Of a stretch of 64,000 nucleotides of DNA, positions 15,109-23,218 are shown one piece after another. This DNA is from Phyllobacterium pellucidum (GTDB lineage Bacteria; Pseudomonadota; Alphaproteobacteria; Rhizobiales; Rhizobiaceae): NCBI RefSeq assembly GCF_013327855.1, contig NZ_JABUMX010000002.1, positions 186,001 through 250,000 on the forward strand. Reading direction: 5' to 3'. The translations under genes and the position numbers were made by a program. Numbering within the stretch: the first letter of the stretch is position 1; the number at the start of each line of letters is the position of its first letter. The notes under the pieces were generated by a model, which was given only the letters and a program-made list of their open reading frames with translations, was not told the DNA's origin and made no database searches.

Positions 15109-15792
15109 ATGGATCTCAAAACGATTGTGGTTAACCGCTTGGAACAACTCGGTGTTGGCGCTGTAGAGGCCGCCACTGCTGCAGGCATTGAACGAACCTT
15201 CATTCGCGATATCGTTGATGACAAAAAGAAATCGGTTCGAGCTGACAAAATGGGGGCGTTGGCGCGGGCGTTAAAACTCAACCCAGAAGCGCTTATGCAA
15301 GGCGTGTTGCTGGCTGATGACGAGCCGGTCGAACACGCTTCCTATGTACGTCTCATGGGGTTCATTGGAGCGGGCGCTGTGATCGAGCCTGACTTTGAAC
15401 AGACACCTCCGGAAGGTCTCGATCAAATCCATATAGAAATCCCGCTTCCTGGCGACATGATTGCATTCCAAGTGAAGGGCGTTTCGATGTTACCCCGTTA
15501 TGACGAGGGCGACGTGATCATTGTTTGGCGGGAACAGAAGCGTGGGACCGACTCGTTCCTCGGCGAAGAGGCTGCAGTACGTACGCGCGACGGCCGAAGA
15601 TTTCTCAAAACTATTCGTCGCGGCGAGAACGGCTATACGTTGGAATCGTGGAATGACCACCCCATTGAAAATCAAGAATTGGATTGGGTTGGCGAAATCT
15701 ACGTGACGATTCGGGGCAATCAACTTCGGCGTATGGTGAAGTCCATGCATCGCCAAGGCGGTGTCCAAGGCCAATTGAAGCTGCGCGCCTAA
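15109..15792 (+). CDS. CI-type repressor with S24 (LexA-like) peptidase domain
   Basis: A 227-residue protein: an N-terminal DNA-binding domain (LEQLGVGAVEAATAAGIERTFIRDIVDDKKKSVRADKMGALARAL) and a C-terminal S24 self-cleavage domain with nucleophile Ser126 (VKGVSM) and base Lys167 (RRFLKTI). Such repressors keep the lysogenic state and are inactivated by RecA-stimulated autocleavage. The start is at 15109; the frame extends to 14986, but that part overlaps the operators. It probably binds the palindromes at 15033-15095 and 17149-17192. Confidence 0.88.
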   Translation: MDLKTIVVNRLEQLGVGAVEAATAAGIERTFIRDIVDDKKKSVRADKMGALARALKLNPEALMQGVLLADDEPVEHASYVRLMGFIGAGAVIEPDFEQTPPEGLDQIHIEIPLPGDMIAFQVKGVSMLPRYDEGDVIIVWREQKRGTDSFLGEEAAVRTRDGRRFLKTIRRGENGYTLESWNDHPIENQELDWVGEIYVTIRGNQLRRMVKSMHRQGGVQGQLKLRA

Positions 15793-16032
15793 ATGGACCC
15801 GGTTCGTCTCATAGTCGTTATGGCCTTTAACCGCTCCGATGAGGGAGACCTCGTTCCTGCTTTTGAGGCTATGCAATTCGACAGTGAAGATCGCGCGATG
15901 CGCAGCGCTCGCGAGTTAGCGGGCAAGCATGACGGCGTTCTCGCCTGGGCGCGTGACGCTCAACCTGATGTAGGTGAATACGGGCCGCCGACGGTACTAT
16001 TTCAGTCCGGCCACGTGCCGGAGATGGAGTAA
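15793..16032 (+). CDS. Small phage/plasmid-associated hypothetical protein
   Basis: A 79-residue protein directly after the repressor stop, hence in its operon and likely expressed in the lysogen. The sequence (IVVMAFNRSDEGDLVPAFEAMQFDSEDRAMRSARELAGKHDGVLAWARDA, GEYGPPTVLFQSGHVPEME) is of a type found many times in rhizobial phages and islands; function unknown. Confidence 0.7.
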   Translation: MDPVRLIVVMAFNRSDEGDLVPAFEAMQFDSEDRAMRSARELAGKHDGVLAWARDAQPDVGEYGPPTVLFQSGHVPEME

Positions 16033-16581
16033 TTGGAGTACTTCAATTTTGGGGCTTCCGTCGTCAGCGCACTCGCGGCGGTTGCGGCCGCGATAATAGC
16101 GTGGAGAGTATATAGAACACAGAGTCAGGTCGATCGGCCAGCAGTTGAAGTCCAACTGGAACGGATCAATCGCCATATCATAAAACTCAGCGTCATAATT
16201 CTGAATCGATCCGATGTAGGGTTAAAGGCAGAGTCTCTAAGGGTTAAGTCCCCCAAGGAAGCCACCCTCGTCGCTGAAAACCTGGTAGGATCATTCAATG
16301 ACATGGGAAATTGGATGGTCGATTTTGATGCGCTTGATGGAAGTAAATTTGATCGAAATACCACGATGAGTGTTTCAATAGGCCCCAGAGGATCGAAGGG
16401 TACCAGGTGGGGCGAAGGCGAACGACAACGCCAAGACCTGCTACTTTTTGTTCAGCCATCCAGTCGATCAAGAATTTTGTCCATGCGCTTGACTCTCGTT
16501 TCAATGGAAGCCGTCCAACGGCGAACCACGATCGCTATAACAAGAGCACTGGATGCAGAAAATAGCATTGCCGCCGATTGA
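16033..16581 (+). CDS. Membrane-anchored protein co-transcribed with the repressor
   Basis: A 182-residue protein with an N-terminal transmembrane anchor (FGASVVSALAAVAAAIIAWRVYRT) and a soluble beta-rich domain of unknown family. The start is TTG, immediately after the previous stop. Because it follows the repressor it should be made in the lysogen, the usual place for superinfection-exclusion or conversion genes, though no motif supports a specific role. Its last 130 bases overlap a 47-residue ORF on the other strand. Confidence 0.6.
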   Translation: MEYFNFGASVVSALAAVAAAIIAWRVYRTQSQVDRPAVEVQLERINRHIIKLSVIILNRSDVGLKAESLRVKSPKEATLVAENLVGSFNDMGNWMVDFDALDGSKFDRNTTMSVSIGPRGSKGTRWGEGERQRQDLLLFVQPSSRSRILSMRLTLVSMEAVQRRTTIAITRALDAENSIAAD

Positions 16582-16595
16582 ATAATTCCTAACAT
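16452..16595 (-). CDS. 47-residue membrane peptide, antisense to the preceding gene
   Basis: ORF of 47 residues: one transmembrane helix (MLFSASSALVIAIVVRRW) then a basic helical tail (ETRVKRMDKILDRLDG). It has an excellent ribosome-binding site (AGAGGAAG) and lies tail to tail with, and overlapping, the 182-residue gene. The layout resembles small membrane peptides found near phage control regions, including type I-toxin-like peptides; that is only a guess. Confidence 0.45.
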   Translation of the reverse strand: MLGIIQSAAMLFSASSALVIAIVVRRWTASIETRVKRMDKILDRLDG

Positions 16596-17148
16596 CTGAG
16601 TTCTTCCTCTAAATTGTAGATATCGGATGCGAGTACGCGCGCATTTGGTAATTCTGAAACCTATGCACATAACATTCCTTTCTATCTCTTCTCGCTTCAG
16701 GGGATTTCTCAGGAACGATTAGGCTTTAAGGAAACGGCGTAGTAATCCCTTGGAGCCGGAATAATCCGACCCAAGGAAACTACACGTCTTCAGGACTCGA
16801 TTGAGTATTCTGAGGTATCCGTGCATCCCCGCCAAGCCATATGTCGGCCCGTCCCACCTGCGGATCATGGTCGGCTTTTATTGGCTGGTGAGCCTCATGC
16901 GCCGGGACCGATCTCCCGTTGTCGTCGCGCCTTCCCTTCAACCTGATTGCCGGTTGACCGCTTGAGTCCCTTGCCTTCGACGCTGCCATGGACCGGCAAA
17001 CCACTCCCCTACTGCACCTGCGTTGCAGACTTGTCCGCTTCGCCGTGAGGCCGTCCCTTTCAGGATAGGCGTTCCATGGAGACCACCAAAACGCATTCGG
17101 TGATTTCGCAGGCATAAACCCCATTGCGACTTAGCGTCAATAAAAAAA
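16596..17148. other. 550 bp without a supported gene
   Basis: Between the repressor unit and the right operator there is a minus-strand frame (16780-17124) with no ribosome-binding site or domain. The region may hold the promoter of the antisense peptide and the right early promoter; nothing else stands out. Confidence 0.4.
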
Positions 17149-17192
17149 TGGGAAACTTCCCACTTTTACGTTGACCAGTAGGAAATCTCCCA
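17149..17192. promoter_or_regulatory. Repressor operators, right side (two sites)
   Basis: TGGGAAACTTCCCA at 17149-17162, identical to a site at 15033, and TAGGAAATCTCCCA at 17179-17192, 30 bases apart centre to centre. They lie just before the rightward early operon, so they should bind the CI-type repressor and silence it in the lysogen. Confidence 0.65.
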
Positions 17193-17227
17193 CTATTGTA
17201 GGCCCATCAACTCACATGGGGCCGACG

Positions 17228-17455
17228 ATGACCAACCCTCACCAATACCTCTTAGGAACGGCGTTTATCGTCGCCGCTGTCACTGCTTCGCTGCAGTTGA
17301 GCGGCTGCTCGACGATCGGCGACTACAAGCCCGACGCCAATGACAAGTGCATCGAGACCTATGTTTGGAACACGACTGCGAATAGCGGCGGCGGGCCATT
17401 GCTCTGCCCCGGCTGGTATCGCGAGCGCCAGGTTCTCGATGGGGTGAAGAAATGA
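17228..17455 (+). CDS. Small phage lipoprotein
   Basis: A 75-residue protein with a signal sequence and lipobox (LQLSGC, cleavage before the Cys) then a short periplasmic part. First gene of the rightward early operon, directly after the operators. The ATG at 17228 is taken; an earlier ATG at 17216 is possible. Function unknown, but small phage lipoproteins often modify the host envelope. Confidence 0.6.
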   Translation: MTNPHQYLLGTAFIVAAVTASLQLSGCSTIGDYKPDANDKCIETYVWNTTANSGGGPLLCPGWYRERQVLDGVKK

Positions 17456-17649
17456 GCGCCCTTCTCGCCAATGCGGCGTTTCACGCGATCAACGCGGCAG
17501 TTGAGCCTTCCTTGGAAGATCAGATCGCCGACGCCGAGGCCCGTATCTACATCGCAGAGCGTCGGTCTGACCCGTACATGCGTCAGCGCGAGATCGAGCG
17601 TTGGACCCGTCACCTGCGTCACCTCGAAGAAAAGAGGAGCGCGCTTTGA
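17452..17649 (+). CDS. Phage hypothetical protein (65 residues)
   Basis: A 65-residue charged helical protein (MSALLANAAFHAINAAVEPS, then IADAEARIYIAERR and RHLRHLEEKRSAL). The ATG overlaps the lipoprotein stop (ATGA) and its own stop overlaps the next start (TGATG). No family is recognised; the helical stretch at 22-63 could form a coiled coil. Confidence 0.6.
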   Translation: MSALLANAAFHAINAAVEPSLEDQIADAEARIYIAERRSDPYMRQREIERWTRHLRHLEEKRSAL

Positions 17650-17843
17650 TGGCCATGCAGAGGTTTCTACGCGAACGCGAAATGATGGAACAGGTCATCA
17701 GCAGCGAACAGAGCGGCCTAGCTGAACGTATCGAGGCGGTCGCCGTCCTTCTCCAGCATCCATTGGACAAAAACCTGCGCGTCGATCTGCACCGCATGTT
17801 TCTCGAATGGACTGACGAACTCGCATCGAGGAGCACCCACTGA
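17649..17843 (+). CDS. Phage hypothetical protein (64 residues)
   Basis: A 64-residue helical protein (MAMQRFLREREMMEQVISS start) of unknown function. The start is chosen at 17649 because ATG overlaps the preceding stop (TGATG). Its end overlaps the next ORF the same way, so it is part of the translationally coupled early operon. Confidence 0.58.
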   Translation: MAMQRFLREREMMEQVISSEQSGLAERIEAVAVLLQHPLDKNLRVDLHRMFLEWTDELASRSTH

Positions 17844-17953
17844 TGGAACTCCTCGCAATCCTTATCGCCCTCGCCGGTCTGTTCCCTGCGGTTGTTTTCG
17901 CAGGCGACGTGGACGCGGCTTACGAAGCTACAAAAATGGAGATCGACCAATGA
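17843..17953 (+). CDS. 36-residue secreted or membrane micro-protein
   Basis: ORF of 36 residues that starts with a signal-like segment (MELLAILIALAGLFPAVVFAGD) and a short polar tail. It overlaps its neighbours on both sides by one to four bases, which supports it. Function unknown. Confidence 0.5.
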   Translation: MELLAILIALAGLFPAVVFAGDVDAAYEATKMEIDQ

Positions 17954-18099
17954 ACCGCCGGTTCGAGCAGCAGCACGATCGCATCCTTATCCACGAAATC
18001 AGAGAGAACCGCGCCCACCGCGTAGCATGGTGCTTTCACATCGCGATTGCGGTCATGGGGCTCTGCTTCATCGCCGGCTCGCTGGTGAAGATGCCGTAA
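17950..18099 (+). CDS. 49-residue single-pass membrane protein
   Basis: ORF of 49 residues with a basic, charged N-terminus (MNRRFEQQHDRILIHEIREN) and one helix (FHIAIAVMGLCFIAGSLV). It overlaps the preceding micro-protein stop by four bases (ATGA). Function unknown. Confidence 0.5.
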   Translation: MNRRFEQQHDRILIHEIRENRAHRVAWCFHIAIAVMGLCFIAGSLVKMP

Positions 18100-18126
18100 G
18101 CCACCGCGCCGAAAAAGGAAATCAAC

Positions 18127-19125
18127 ATGACAGACACGTTTCAATCCATCGGTGGCCTTTCGGCTGTCGTCGTCACGCGCTGGGCGTGGTGGCAGGAAGC
18201 TTTGAAGGGCAGGTTCGGCCCAATCCACTCCGAGCCCAACCAGGGCTATTTCCGCACTCGCAAGAAGGATGGCCCATGGGAGCCGGTTGCCATCTGGTGG
18301 GATGAGGAGGTCGGCGGCTGGCTGGCATATCGCAATGGCCGCGACGTTCCCGCCGATGAGATTTGGACGTGGTGCTGCCGCAACCCGATCACCCATGAAG
18401 CCTATGAAAAGGCGATGGCCGGCGGCGGGTTCGACGACGAGCCGCAACAGGCCGCCGCTCCAGTCGGCCACAATTCCGCCGATGCCGATCCGTTCGAGGC
18501 GATCAAGATTGAACTCGCCGGCGAAAAGGAAATGGCCGAGTCCTTCCTCAAAAGCGAGGTGAAGACGCAGGCGCAAGCCGACAAGGCCGGCATCTGGGCG
18601 AAACGGATGACCGATCTTGCCAAGCGTGCCGACAACCACCGTGTCATCGAGAAGGAGCCGCACCTCGCCGCATCGCGAGAGGTTGACGATAAATGGCGGG
18701 ATCCGATCGCCGATGCGAAGGACTTTGCGAACAAGCTCAAGCGCCACGTTGAGCCCTTTCTGATCTCCGAGAAGCGCAAGCAGGAGGAACAGCAGCGCAA
18801 GGCCCGCGAGGAGGCCGAGAGGCAGCGCCAGCAGGCGGCCGAGGCCGAGAGCGAGGAACAACGCGTCGAAGCGCTCCAGAAGGCGGAACAAGCCGAAAAG
18901 CAGGCCGAGACGCGCAACGCCAGCGCCGGCCGCACTGGTGCTCGTGTGTCGGTGCGGGTCGAGAAGGTCGGCGCCGTCACTGATTACGCCAAGGCCGCCG
19001 CCGCGCTCGTCGCCATGAACCATAAGGATATCCTGACGGTGATCGACACCCTAGCCCAGCGTGCCGCCAAGGCCGGGATGCCCTTCGACGGGATGGAAGT
19101 TAGGGAACAGGAGCGCGTCGTCTAA
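18127..19125 (+). CDS. Phage hypothetical protein with coiled coil
   Basis: A 332-residue protein. The N-terminal 100 residues contain several tryptophans (WAWWQEALKG, WEPVAIWWDEEVGGW). The middle has a GHNSADADPFEAI linker, then a long charged coiled coil around residues 210-260 (KRKQEEQQRKAREEAERQRQQAAEAESEEQ). The tail (VGAVTDYAKAAAALVAMNHKDILTVIDTLAQRAAKAG) is typical of rhizobial phage early proteins found next to RecT. Function unknown; the context suggests recombination or replication. Confidence 0.7.
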   Translation: MTDTFQSIGGLSAVVVTRWAWWQEALKGRFGPIHSEPNQGYFRTRKKDGPWEPVAIWWDEEVGGWLAYRNGRDVPADEIWTWCCRNPITHEAYEKAMAGGGFDDEPQQAAAPVGHNSADADPFEAIKIELAGEKEMAESFLKSEVKTQAQADKAGIWAKRMTDLAKRADNHRVIEKEPHLAASREVDDKWRDPIADAKDFANKLKRHVEPFLISEKRKQEEQQRKAREEAERQRQQAAEAESEEQRVEALQKAEQAEKQAETRNASAGRTGARVSVRVEKVGAVTDYAKAAAALVAMNHKDILTVIDTLAQRAAKAGMPFDGMEVREQERVV

Positions 19126-19367
19126 TGATCATCGACCCCGATTTCCAAGATGGCTCTGAAACCATCGTCACCGTTCCAATGACCCTCAATCAAGCCGAGC
19201 AGTTGCAAGGCGAGTTGTCCGACCTTGCTTGCTGGGCTCGAGGCTACAACGCGGCTCTCGGAAATGATGATTACGACCGTCGCCCTATGGGAACGGAGGG
19301 AGTTACCGCCCTCAACATCGCGCTCAAAAGGGCAATCCGCAAAGCTACGGAAGGAAAAATGAAATGA
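19125..19367 (+). CDS. Phage hypothetical protein (80 residues)
   Basis: An 80-residue protein (MIIDPDFQDGSETIVTVPMT start) of unknown family. It overlaps the coiled-coil gene by one base and the RecT gene by four, so it belongs to the recombination block. The helix PMTLNQAEQLQGELSDLACWARGYNAAL is the most regular part. Confidence 0.58.
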   Translation: MIIDPDFQDGSETIVTVPMTLNQAEQLQGELSDLACWARGYNAALGNDDYDRRPMGTEGVTALNIALKRAIRKATEGKMK

Positions 19368-20293
19368 ACGCGTTAGTCGAACACGAATCCCCGAGACTTC
19401 CCTCGCTGCAGTCAGGCGGCCAGGTTCGAGCGATCGTCCCGCAGGACTTCGAAGGTGCATGGCGCATCGCAACAGCGGTCTGCAAGGCCGGGATGGCGCC
19501 GAAAGGGCTCGACACGCCAGAGAAGGCAATGGTCGCCATCATGCATGGAATGGAAGTTGGCATGACACCGATGGCCGCTCTGCAGTCGATCGCCGTCGTC
19601 AATGGCCGCCCAACGATATGGGGTGATGGGGCGATCGGCCTGGTGCGAGGATCCGGCAAGTGTGAATGGATCAAGGAGCGCATCGAGGGCGAAGGCGACA
19701 AGTTGGTTGCCATCTGCGAGGCCAAGCGCAAGGGCGAGGCAGACCCGCTCAAGGGCCGGTTCTCGGTCGACGATGCGAAAAAGGCTGGGCTCTGGGGTAA
19801 GTCAGGGCCGTGGCAGCAGTATCCGAAACGCATGCTTTCCATGCGCGCCCGAGCCTTTGCGCTCCGCGACGGATTTGCCGATGTGCTTCGCGGCCTTGGC
19901 ATTGCCGAGGAGGTTCAAGACCACCAGCCCATTCGCGACGTGACGCCAGCCACGGCCCAGCGCACGCCACCTAAGCCGCCGGCGCCGCGCGCGATTGAAC
20001 AGCAGGAGCAGCCCTCCACAGTCGTTGATGCCGAGATCGAGACCAAGGTCGAGGAGCGGGACTTCAACGGACACATCACCGAGGACGGCGAGATTATCGA
20101 GGACGGCGAGATAGTCGACGATACCGCGTTCTTCGAGCGCCTCGAGGAGGATCTGGCCGTCGCGCAGGACGAGGCAAGCATCGAGGAGGTCTGGACCGAA
20201 GCAGACCCAATGGCTCGCTTTGAAGGCGACGAGACCAACCAGTCGATCGCACTCGCGATCAAGAAGCGTGCCTTGAAGCGGATCGGAGGCTGA
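19364..20293 (+). CDS. recT: RecT-family single-strand annealing recombinase
   Basis: A 309-residue RecT-like protein. Family segments: MAPKGLDTPEKAMVAIMHGM, EVGMTPMAALQSIAVVNGRP, TIWGDGAIGLV, and WQQYPKRMLSMRARAFALRD. RecT proteins bind single-stranded DNA and anneal it, typically with an exonuclease partner. No RecE- or YqaJ-type exonuclease is visible next to it, so the partner may be the host's. The C-terminal 90 residues are acidic and disordered (EDGEIIEDGEIVDD). Confidence 0.85.
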   Translation: MNALVEHESPRLPSLQSGGQVRAIVPQDFEGAWRIATAVCKAGMAPKGLDTPEKAMVAIMHGMEVGMTPMAALQSIAVVNGRPTIWGDGAIGLVRGSGKCEWIKERIEGEGDKLVAICEAKRKGEADPLKGRFSVDDAKKAGLWGKSGPWQQYPKRMLSMRARAFALRDGFADVLRGLGIAEEVQDHQPIRDVTPATAQRTPPKPPAPRAIEQQEQPSTVVDAEIETKVEERDFNGHITEDGEIIEDGEIVDDTAFFERLEEDLAVAQDEASIEEVWTEADPMARFEGDETNQSIALAIKKRALKRIGG

Positions 20294-20294
20294 C

Positions 20295-21146
20295 GTGACC
20301 AAGCATGAAGCCCCGCCGTTCAACATGGTGATCGAGGCAGGCCGGTTAATCCCGGCCACGCCATACGATGCCGAACGCCTCGACAGCTATCGCCGCGGCA
20401 CCAGGGTGAAGGTTCGCTTTACCGAGGAGAAAGACCGCGTTCTCGTGCGCAAGTGGTGGACGATCGTTGGGAAAGCCGTGAAAGAGTGCAACACGCCTTG
20501 GAAGACGCGCGACGAGGCCAGCGAGGCGATCAAGCTTGCGCTCGGCATCGTCAACCTGGCGAAGACGGTCAGCGGCGCTTTCATGCAATATCCGAAGAGC
20601 CTCACCGAATTGACGGATCCTGAATTGCAGGAAGCCGTCGAGCAGATGATGGCGCTTATTCATCGCATCACTGGAGTCGATCCGGACGAGTGGCGTAAGC
20701 AAATTGGCGACCTCGGCCGTGATGACGAACCCAATATCGAACCGTCGGAGACTCCCCATGCCTCCGATGCAGGAAACGATGCTGCCCCAAACAGCGTCGT
20801 TTCCGACCATTCCGCGCAAGCGGCCACAGAGCCCGGCGATTCCTCGTCTCCTCCCACCGCGGAGTTGTCGGGCTCTACATCTTTAACCGATGAGGATAGG
20901 GACCATCTCCTCGCCTTCATCCGGCGATTGAAAGCCTCGATCGGCGACGACGAGACGGTTGTTCTCGCGACCGGACACAGCTTTGCGGCCGAAGGCAAGA
21001 AGTTCACTGACCTTGGCGCGGCCAAAGCGGCGTCGATCGTCAAGTACTTTCGCGCTGTATGCCGCAAGGAGATGGAGGCGGCTGACGCTATCGAATTGGC
21101 TTGTGGCATCGCTCAAGTCGACATCCTCGAATTGGGGATGATCTGA
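20295..21146 (+). CDS. Phage hypothetical protein next to RecT (DUF1367-like N-terminus)
   Basis: A 283-residue protein from a GTG start. The N-terminus (NMVIEAGRLIPATPYDAERLDSYRRGTRVKVRFTEEKDRVLVRKWWTIVGKAVKE) resembles DUF1367-type phage proteins encoded beside RecT. The middle (residues 150-200) is disordered and Ser/Pro-rich. The C-terminal part (LIAFIRRLKASI and SIVKYFRAVCRKE-like helices) is unassigned. Function unknown. Confidence 0.62.
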   Translation: MTKHEAPPFNMVIEAGRLIPATPYDAERLDSYRRGTRVKVRFTEEKDRVLVRKWWTIVGKAVKECNTPWKTRDEASEAIKLALGIVNLAKTVSGAFMQYPKSLTELTDPELQEAVEQMMALIHRITGVDPDEWRKQIGDLGRDDEPNIEPSETPHASDAGNDAAPNSVVSDHSAQAATEPGDSSSPPTAELSGSTSLTDEDRDHLLAFIRRLKASIGDDETVVLATGHSFAAEGKKFTDLGAAKAASIVKYFRAVCRKEMEAADAIELACGIAQVDILELGMI

Positions 21147-22108
21147 TGGCCGAGAACACAGCAATTTCGTGGGCGACCCATACCTTCAATCCGTGGATGG
21201 GATGCACCAAAGTCTCACCGGCATGCGATGGCTGCTATGCCGAAGCTCTGATGGACAAGCGCTACGGCAAGGTCCAGTGGGGCCCGCATGGCGAGCGCGT
21301 CCGGACTGCGCCGGCAAACTGGAAGCAGCCGATCAAATGGAACCGCCAGGCAGAGCATGACGGAACGCGCCCATTCGTGTTCTGCGCTTCCCTCGCCGAT
21401 GTCTTCGACAACCAGGTGCCGGCGGAATGGCGCCGCGATCTGTTTGACCTGATCCGGGCAACGCCGAATCTGGTTTGGTTGCTTCTCACCAAGCGTCCGC
21501 AAAACATCGTCAAGATGGTAAAGTTTGTTGGCTTCATGCCTTCCAACATCGCTTTCGGCACCACGATCGAGGATAGGCAGCGCCTCGAAAGCAACCTGCC
21601 TGCCCTCATTGTCGCTGGTGGGCTTCGTCCACTCTTCCTTTTCGCGAGTTGCGAGCCGCTACTCGGCGACCTTGGTGATTTGTCGCCGTGGATGACCGGT
21701 GACTCCCATCCGCAGCGACTTGCCGAGGGAGAGACCTTCGAGAAGGGTTTCAAGATCACCGCAGATGGTTGGCCGACATTGCCAGCCGTAGGGTGGTGGA
21801 TCACGGGCGGAGAAACCGATCAGGGGGGCCATAGAGCGCGACCGACACATCCGGACTGGTTCCGAGCGATCCGCGATCAGGCTCTCGCCCATGGGCTCGC
21901 CTACCACCACAAGCAAAATGGCGAGTGGTCACCATTGCAAGCCAATGATGGTGAATGGCCAACCGACGAAGGGTCCTTCATTCGCCTCAACGATATGGGC
22001 GACCGCGCCGATGACGGATGGCCGATGCAGAAAGTCGGAAAGAAGTTCACGGGTCGATTGCTCGATGGCGTCACCCACGATGCATTTCCGGAGGTGAACC
22101 ATGGCTGA
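21146..22108 (+). CDS. DUF5131 (Gp37/Gp68-family) phage protein
   Basis: A 320-residue protein of the phage Gp37/Gp68 family. It begins ISWATHTFNPWMGCTKVSPACDGCYAEALM, whose CTKVSPACDGC cysteines (C-x6-C-x2-C) recall the iron-sulfur site of spore photoproduct lyase-like radical SAM folds. Further segments: LLLTKRPQN, WWITGGETD and a C-terminal KKFTGRLLDGVTHDAFPE. Function is unproven; a role in nucleic acid modification or repair is a guess. The start overlaps the preceding stop. Confidence 0.8.
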   Translation: MAENTAISWATHTFNPWMGCTKVSPACDGCYAEALMDKRYGKVQWGPHGERVRTAPANWKQPIKWNRQAEHDGTRPFVFCASLADVFDNQVPAEWRRDLFDLIRATPNLVWLLLTKRPQNIVKMVKFVGFMPSNIAFGTTIEDRQRLESNLPALIVAGGLRPLFLFASCEPLLGDLGDLSPWMTGDSHPQRLAEGETFEKGFKITADGWPTLPAVGWWITGGETDQGGHRARPTHPDWFRAIRDQALAHGLAYHHKQNGEWSPLQANDGEWPTDEGSFIRLNDMGDRADDGWPMQKVGKKFTGRLLDGVTHDAFPEVNHG

Positions 22109-22790
22109 CCGACCAATCCTTTTCAGCGCGCCTACGGTCCAGGCATTGCTCGCCGGCCGGAAGACGCAGACGCGGCGGATCCTGAAGCCGCAGCCAAATA
22201 TGCTGAACGGTGGCCGACCCTTGAACAACGGGCGAGGAGCCTATTCGACGGAAGCAGGATGGAAGCGCATCCGATTTGCGGTTGGCGACCGGCTTTATGT
22301 TCGCGAACATTGGCGCACGTTTGCCAGTCTCGACGTCACGCCACCTCGCGATCTGTGGTCACCTAACTGCGGCCATGGGGCCGGCATCCTCTATATTGCG
22401 GATGGCTTCGGACTCGCGGTTACCCGAGAAGGTGAGCGTTGGTCTGGCGATCGAGACGATCCAGCAGCATTCGGCAAGCATCGCCAAGCTATGCATATGC
22501 CGCGTTGGGCTTCACGCCTGACACTGCTTGTCACGGGTGTTCGCATCCAGCGCTTGCAGGACATCAGCGAGGAGGATGCGATCGCAGAAGGCGCGGAACT
22601 ATCATCGGGTTTCTCGATGGTCAGCGGTGGCCAAATGGTGAAGATCGCGGCCGGGACGTACCTGTCACCAGTCGCCTGGTATCACTGGCTTTGGGATCAG
22701 ATCAACGGCAAGGGATCATGGGAAGCAAACCCATGGGTGGTCGCTGTCACCTTTGATGTCCTCAAGCAGAACATCGACGAGGTGCGCTGA
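22101..22790 (+). CDS. ASCH/PUA-like phage protein
   Basis: A 229-residue protein beginning PILFSAPTVQALLAGRKTQTRRILKPQP, a signature of phage proteins in the ASCH/PUA-like group (possible RNA or modified-base binding). The ending has WVVAVTFDV. It overlaps DUF5131 by 8 bases; this pair often occurs together in phages. The catalytic or binding function is not known. Confidence 0.7.
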   Translation: MADRPILFSAPTVQALLAGRKTQTRRILKPQPNMLNGGRPLNNGRGAYSTEAGWKRIRFAVGDRLYVREHWRTFASLDVTPPRDLWSPNCGHGAGILYIADGFGLAVTREGERWSGDRDDPAAFGKHRQAMHMPRWASRLTLLVTGVRIQRLQDISEEDAIAEGAELSSGFSMVSGGQMVKIAAGTYLSPVAWYHWLWDQINGKGSWEANPWVVAVTFDVLKQNIDEVR

Positions 22791-23218
22791 TGGAGACGAT
22801 CGAAAACCTTTTCGACCGACTTCGATACATGGGGTTCTCGGTTGAGCCGTGCGGTTCGCGCGTTACGTGCGATCCAGCGCCGATAGACACCGACCAAGAT
22901 TATCTGGTCGAGGTCCAAAGTGGCGAGGCAATAGTTTCCTCACTTGTCATGGTTCTCGTCGACTTCGGTTTCAGATGGGAAGGCAATGAACATTATCAGG
23001 ATGCCGCCCGAAACGACTTCATGTCCTGGCGGCGCGACGACATCAACCTGATCGTCACCGCAAACTATGACTTTGCGTCTCGCCATCGAGCCGCAACGCA
23101 TGTGTGCACGCGGCTCAATCTCCAGAACAAAGACGATCGCATCGCGCTGTTTCAAGCCGTTCTCTACGGCAACAAATGGTCCGGAAAGAAAGCTCCAGAA
23201 GAGGATCTCGTATTCTGA
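22790..23218 (+). CDS. Phage protein of nucleotidyltransferase-like type
   Basis: A 142-residue protein with a GSRVTCDPAPIDTDQDYLVEV segment and a later DFMSWRRDDINLIVT, the pattern of minimal nucleotidyltransferase-like phage proteins (GS followed by paired acidic residues, and a third acidic residue in the later strand). No enzymatic activity is known to me. One-base overlap with both neighbours. Confidence 0.6.
   Translation: METIENLFDRLRYMGFSVEPCGSRVTCDPAPIDTDQDYLVEVQSGEAIVSSLVMVLVDFGFRWEGNEHYQDAARNDFMSWRRDDINLIVTANYDFASRHRAATHVCTRLNLQNKDDRIALFQAVLYGNKWSGKKAPEEDLVF

Noticed and set aside
16780..17124. 114-residue minus-strand ORF next to the right operator
   Set aside because: No ribosome-binding site, composition atypical.
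17920..19023. 367-residue minus-strand ORF
   Set aside because: Mirror of the coiled-coil gene; arises from GC-rich codon use on the plus strand.
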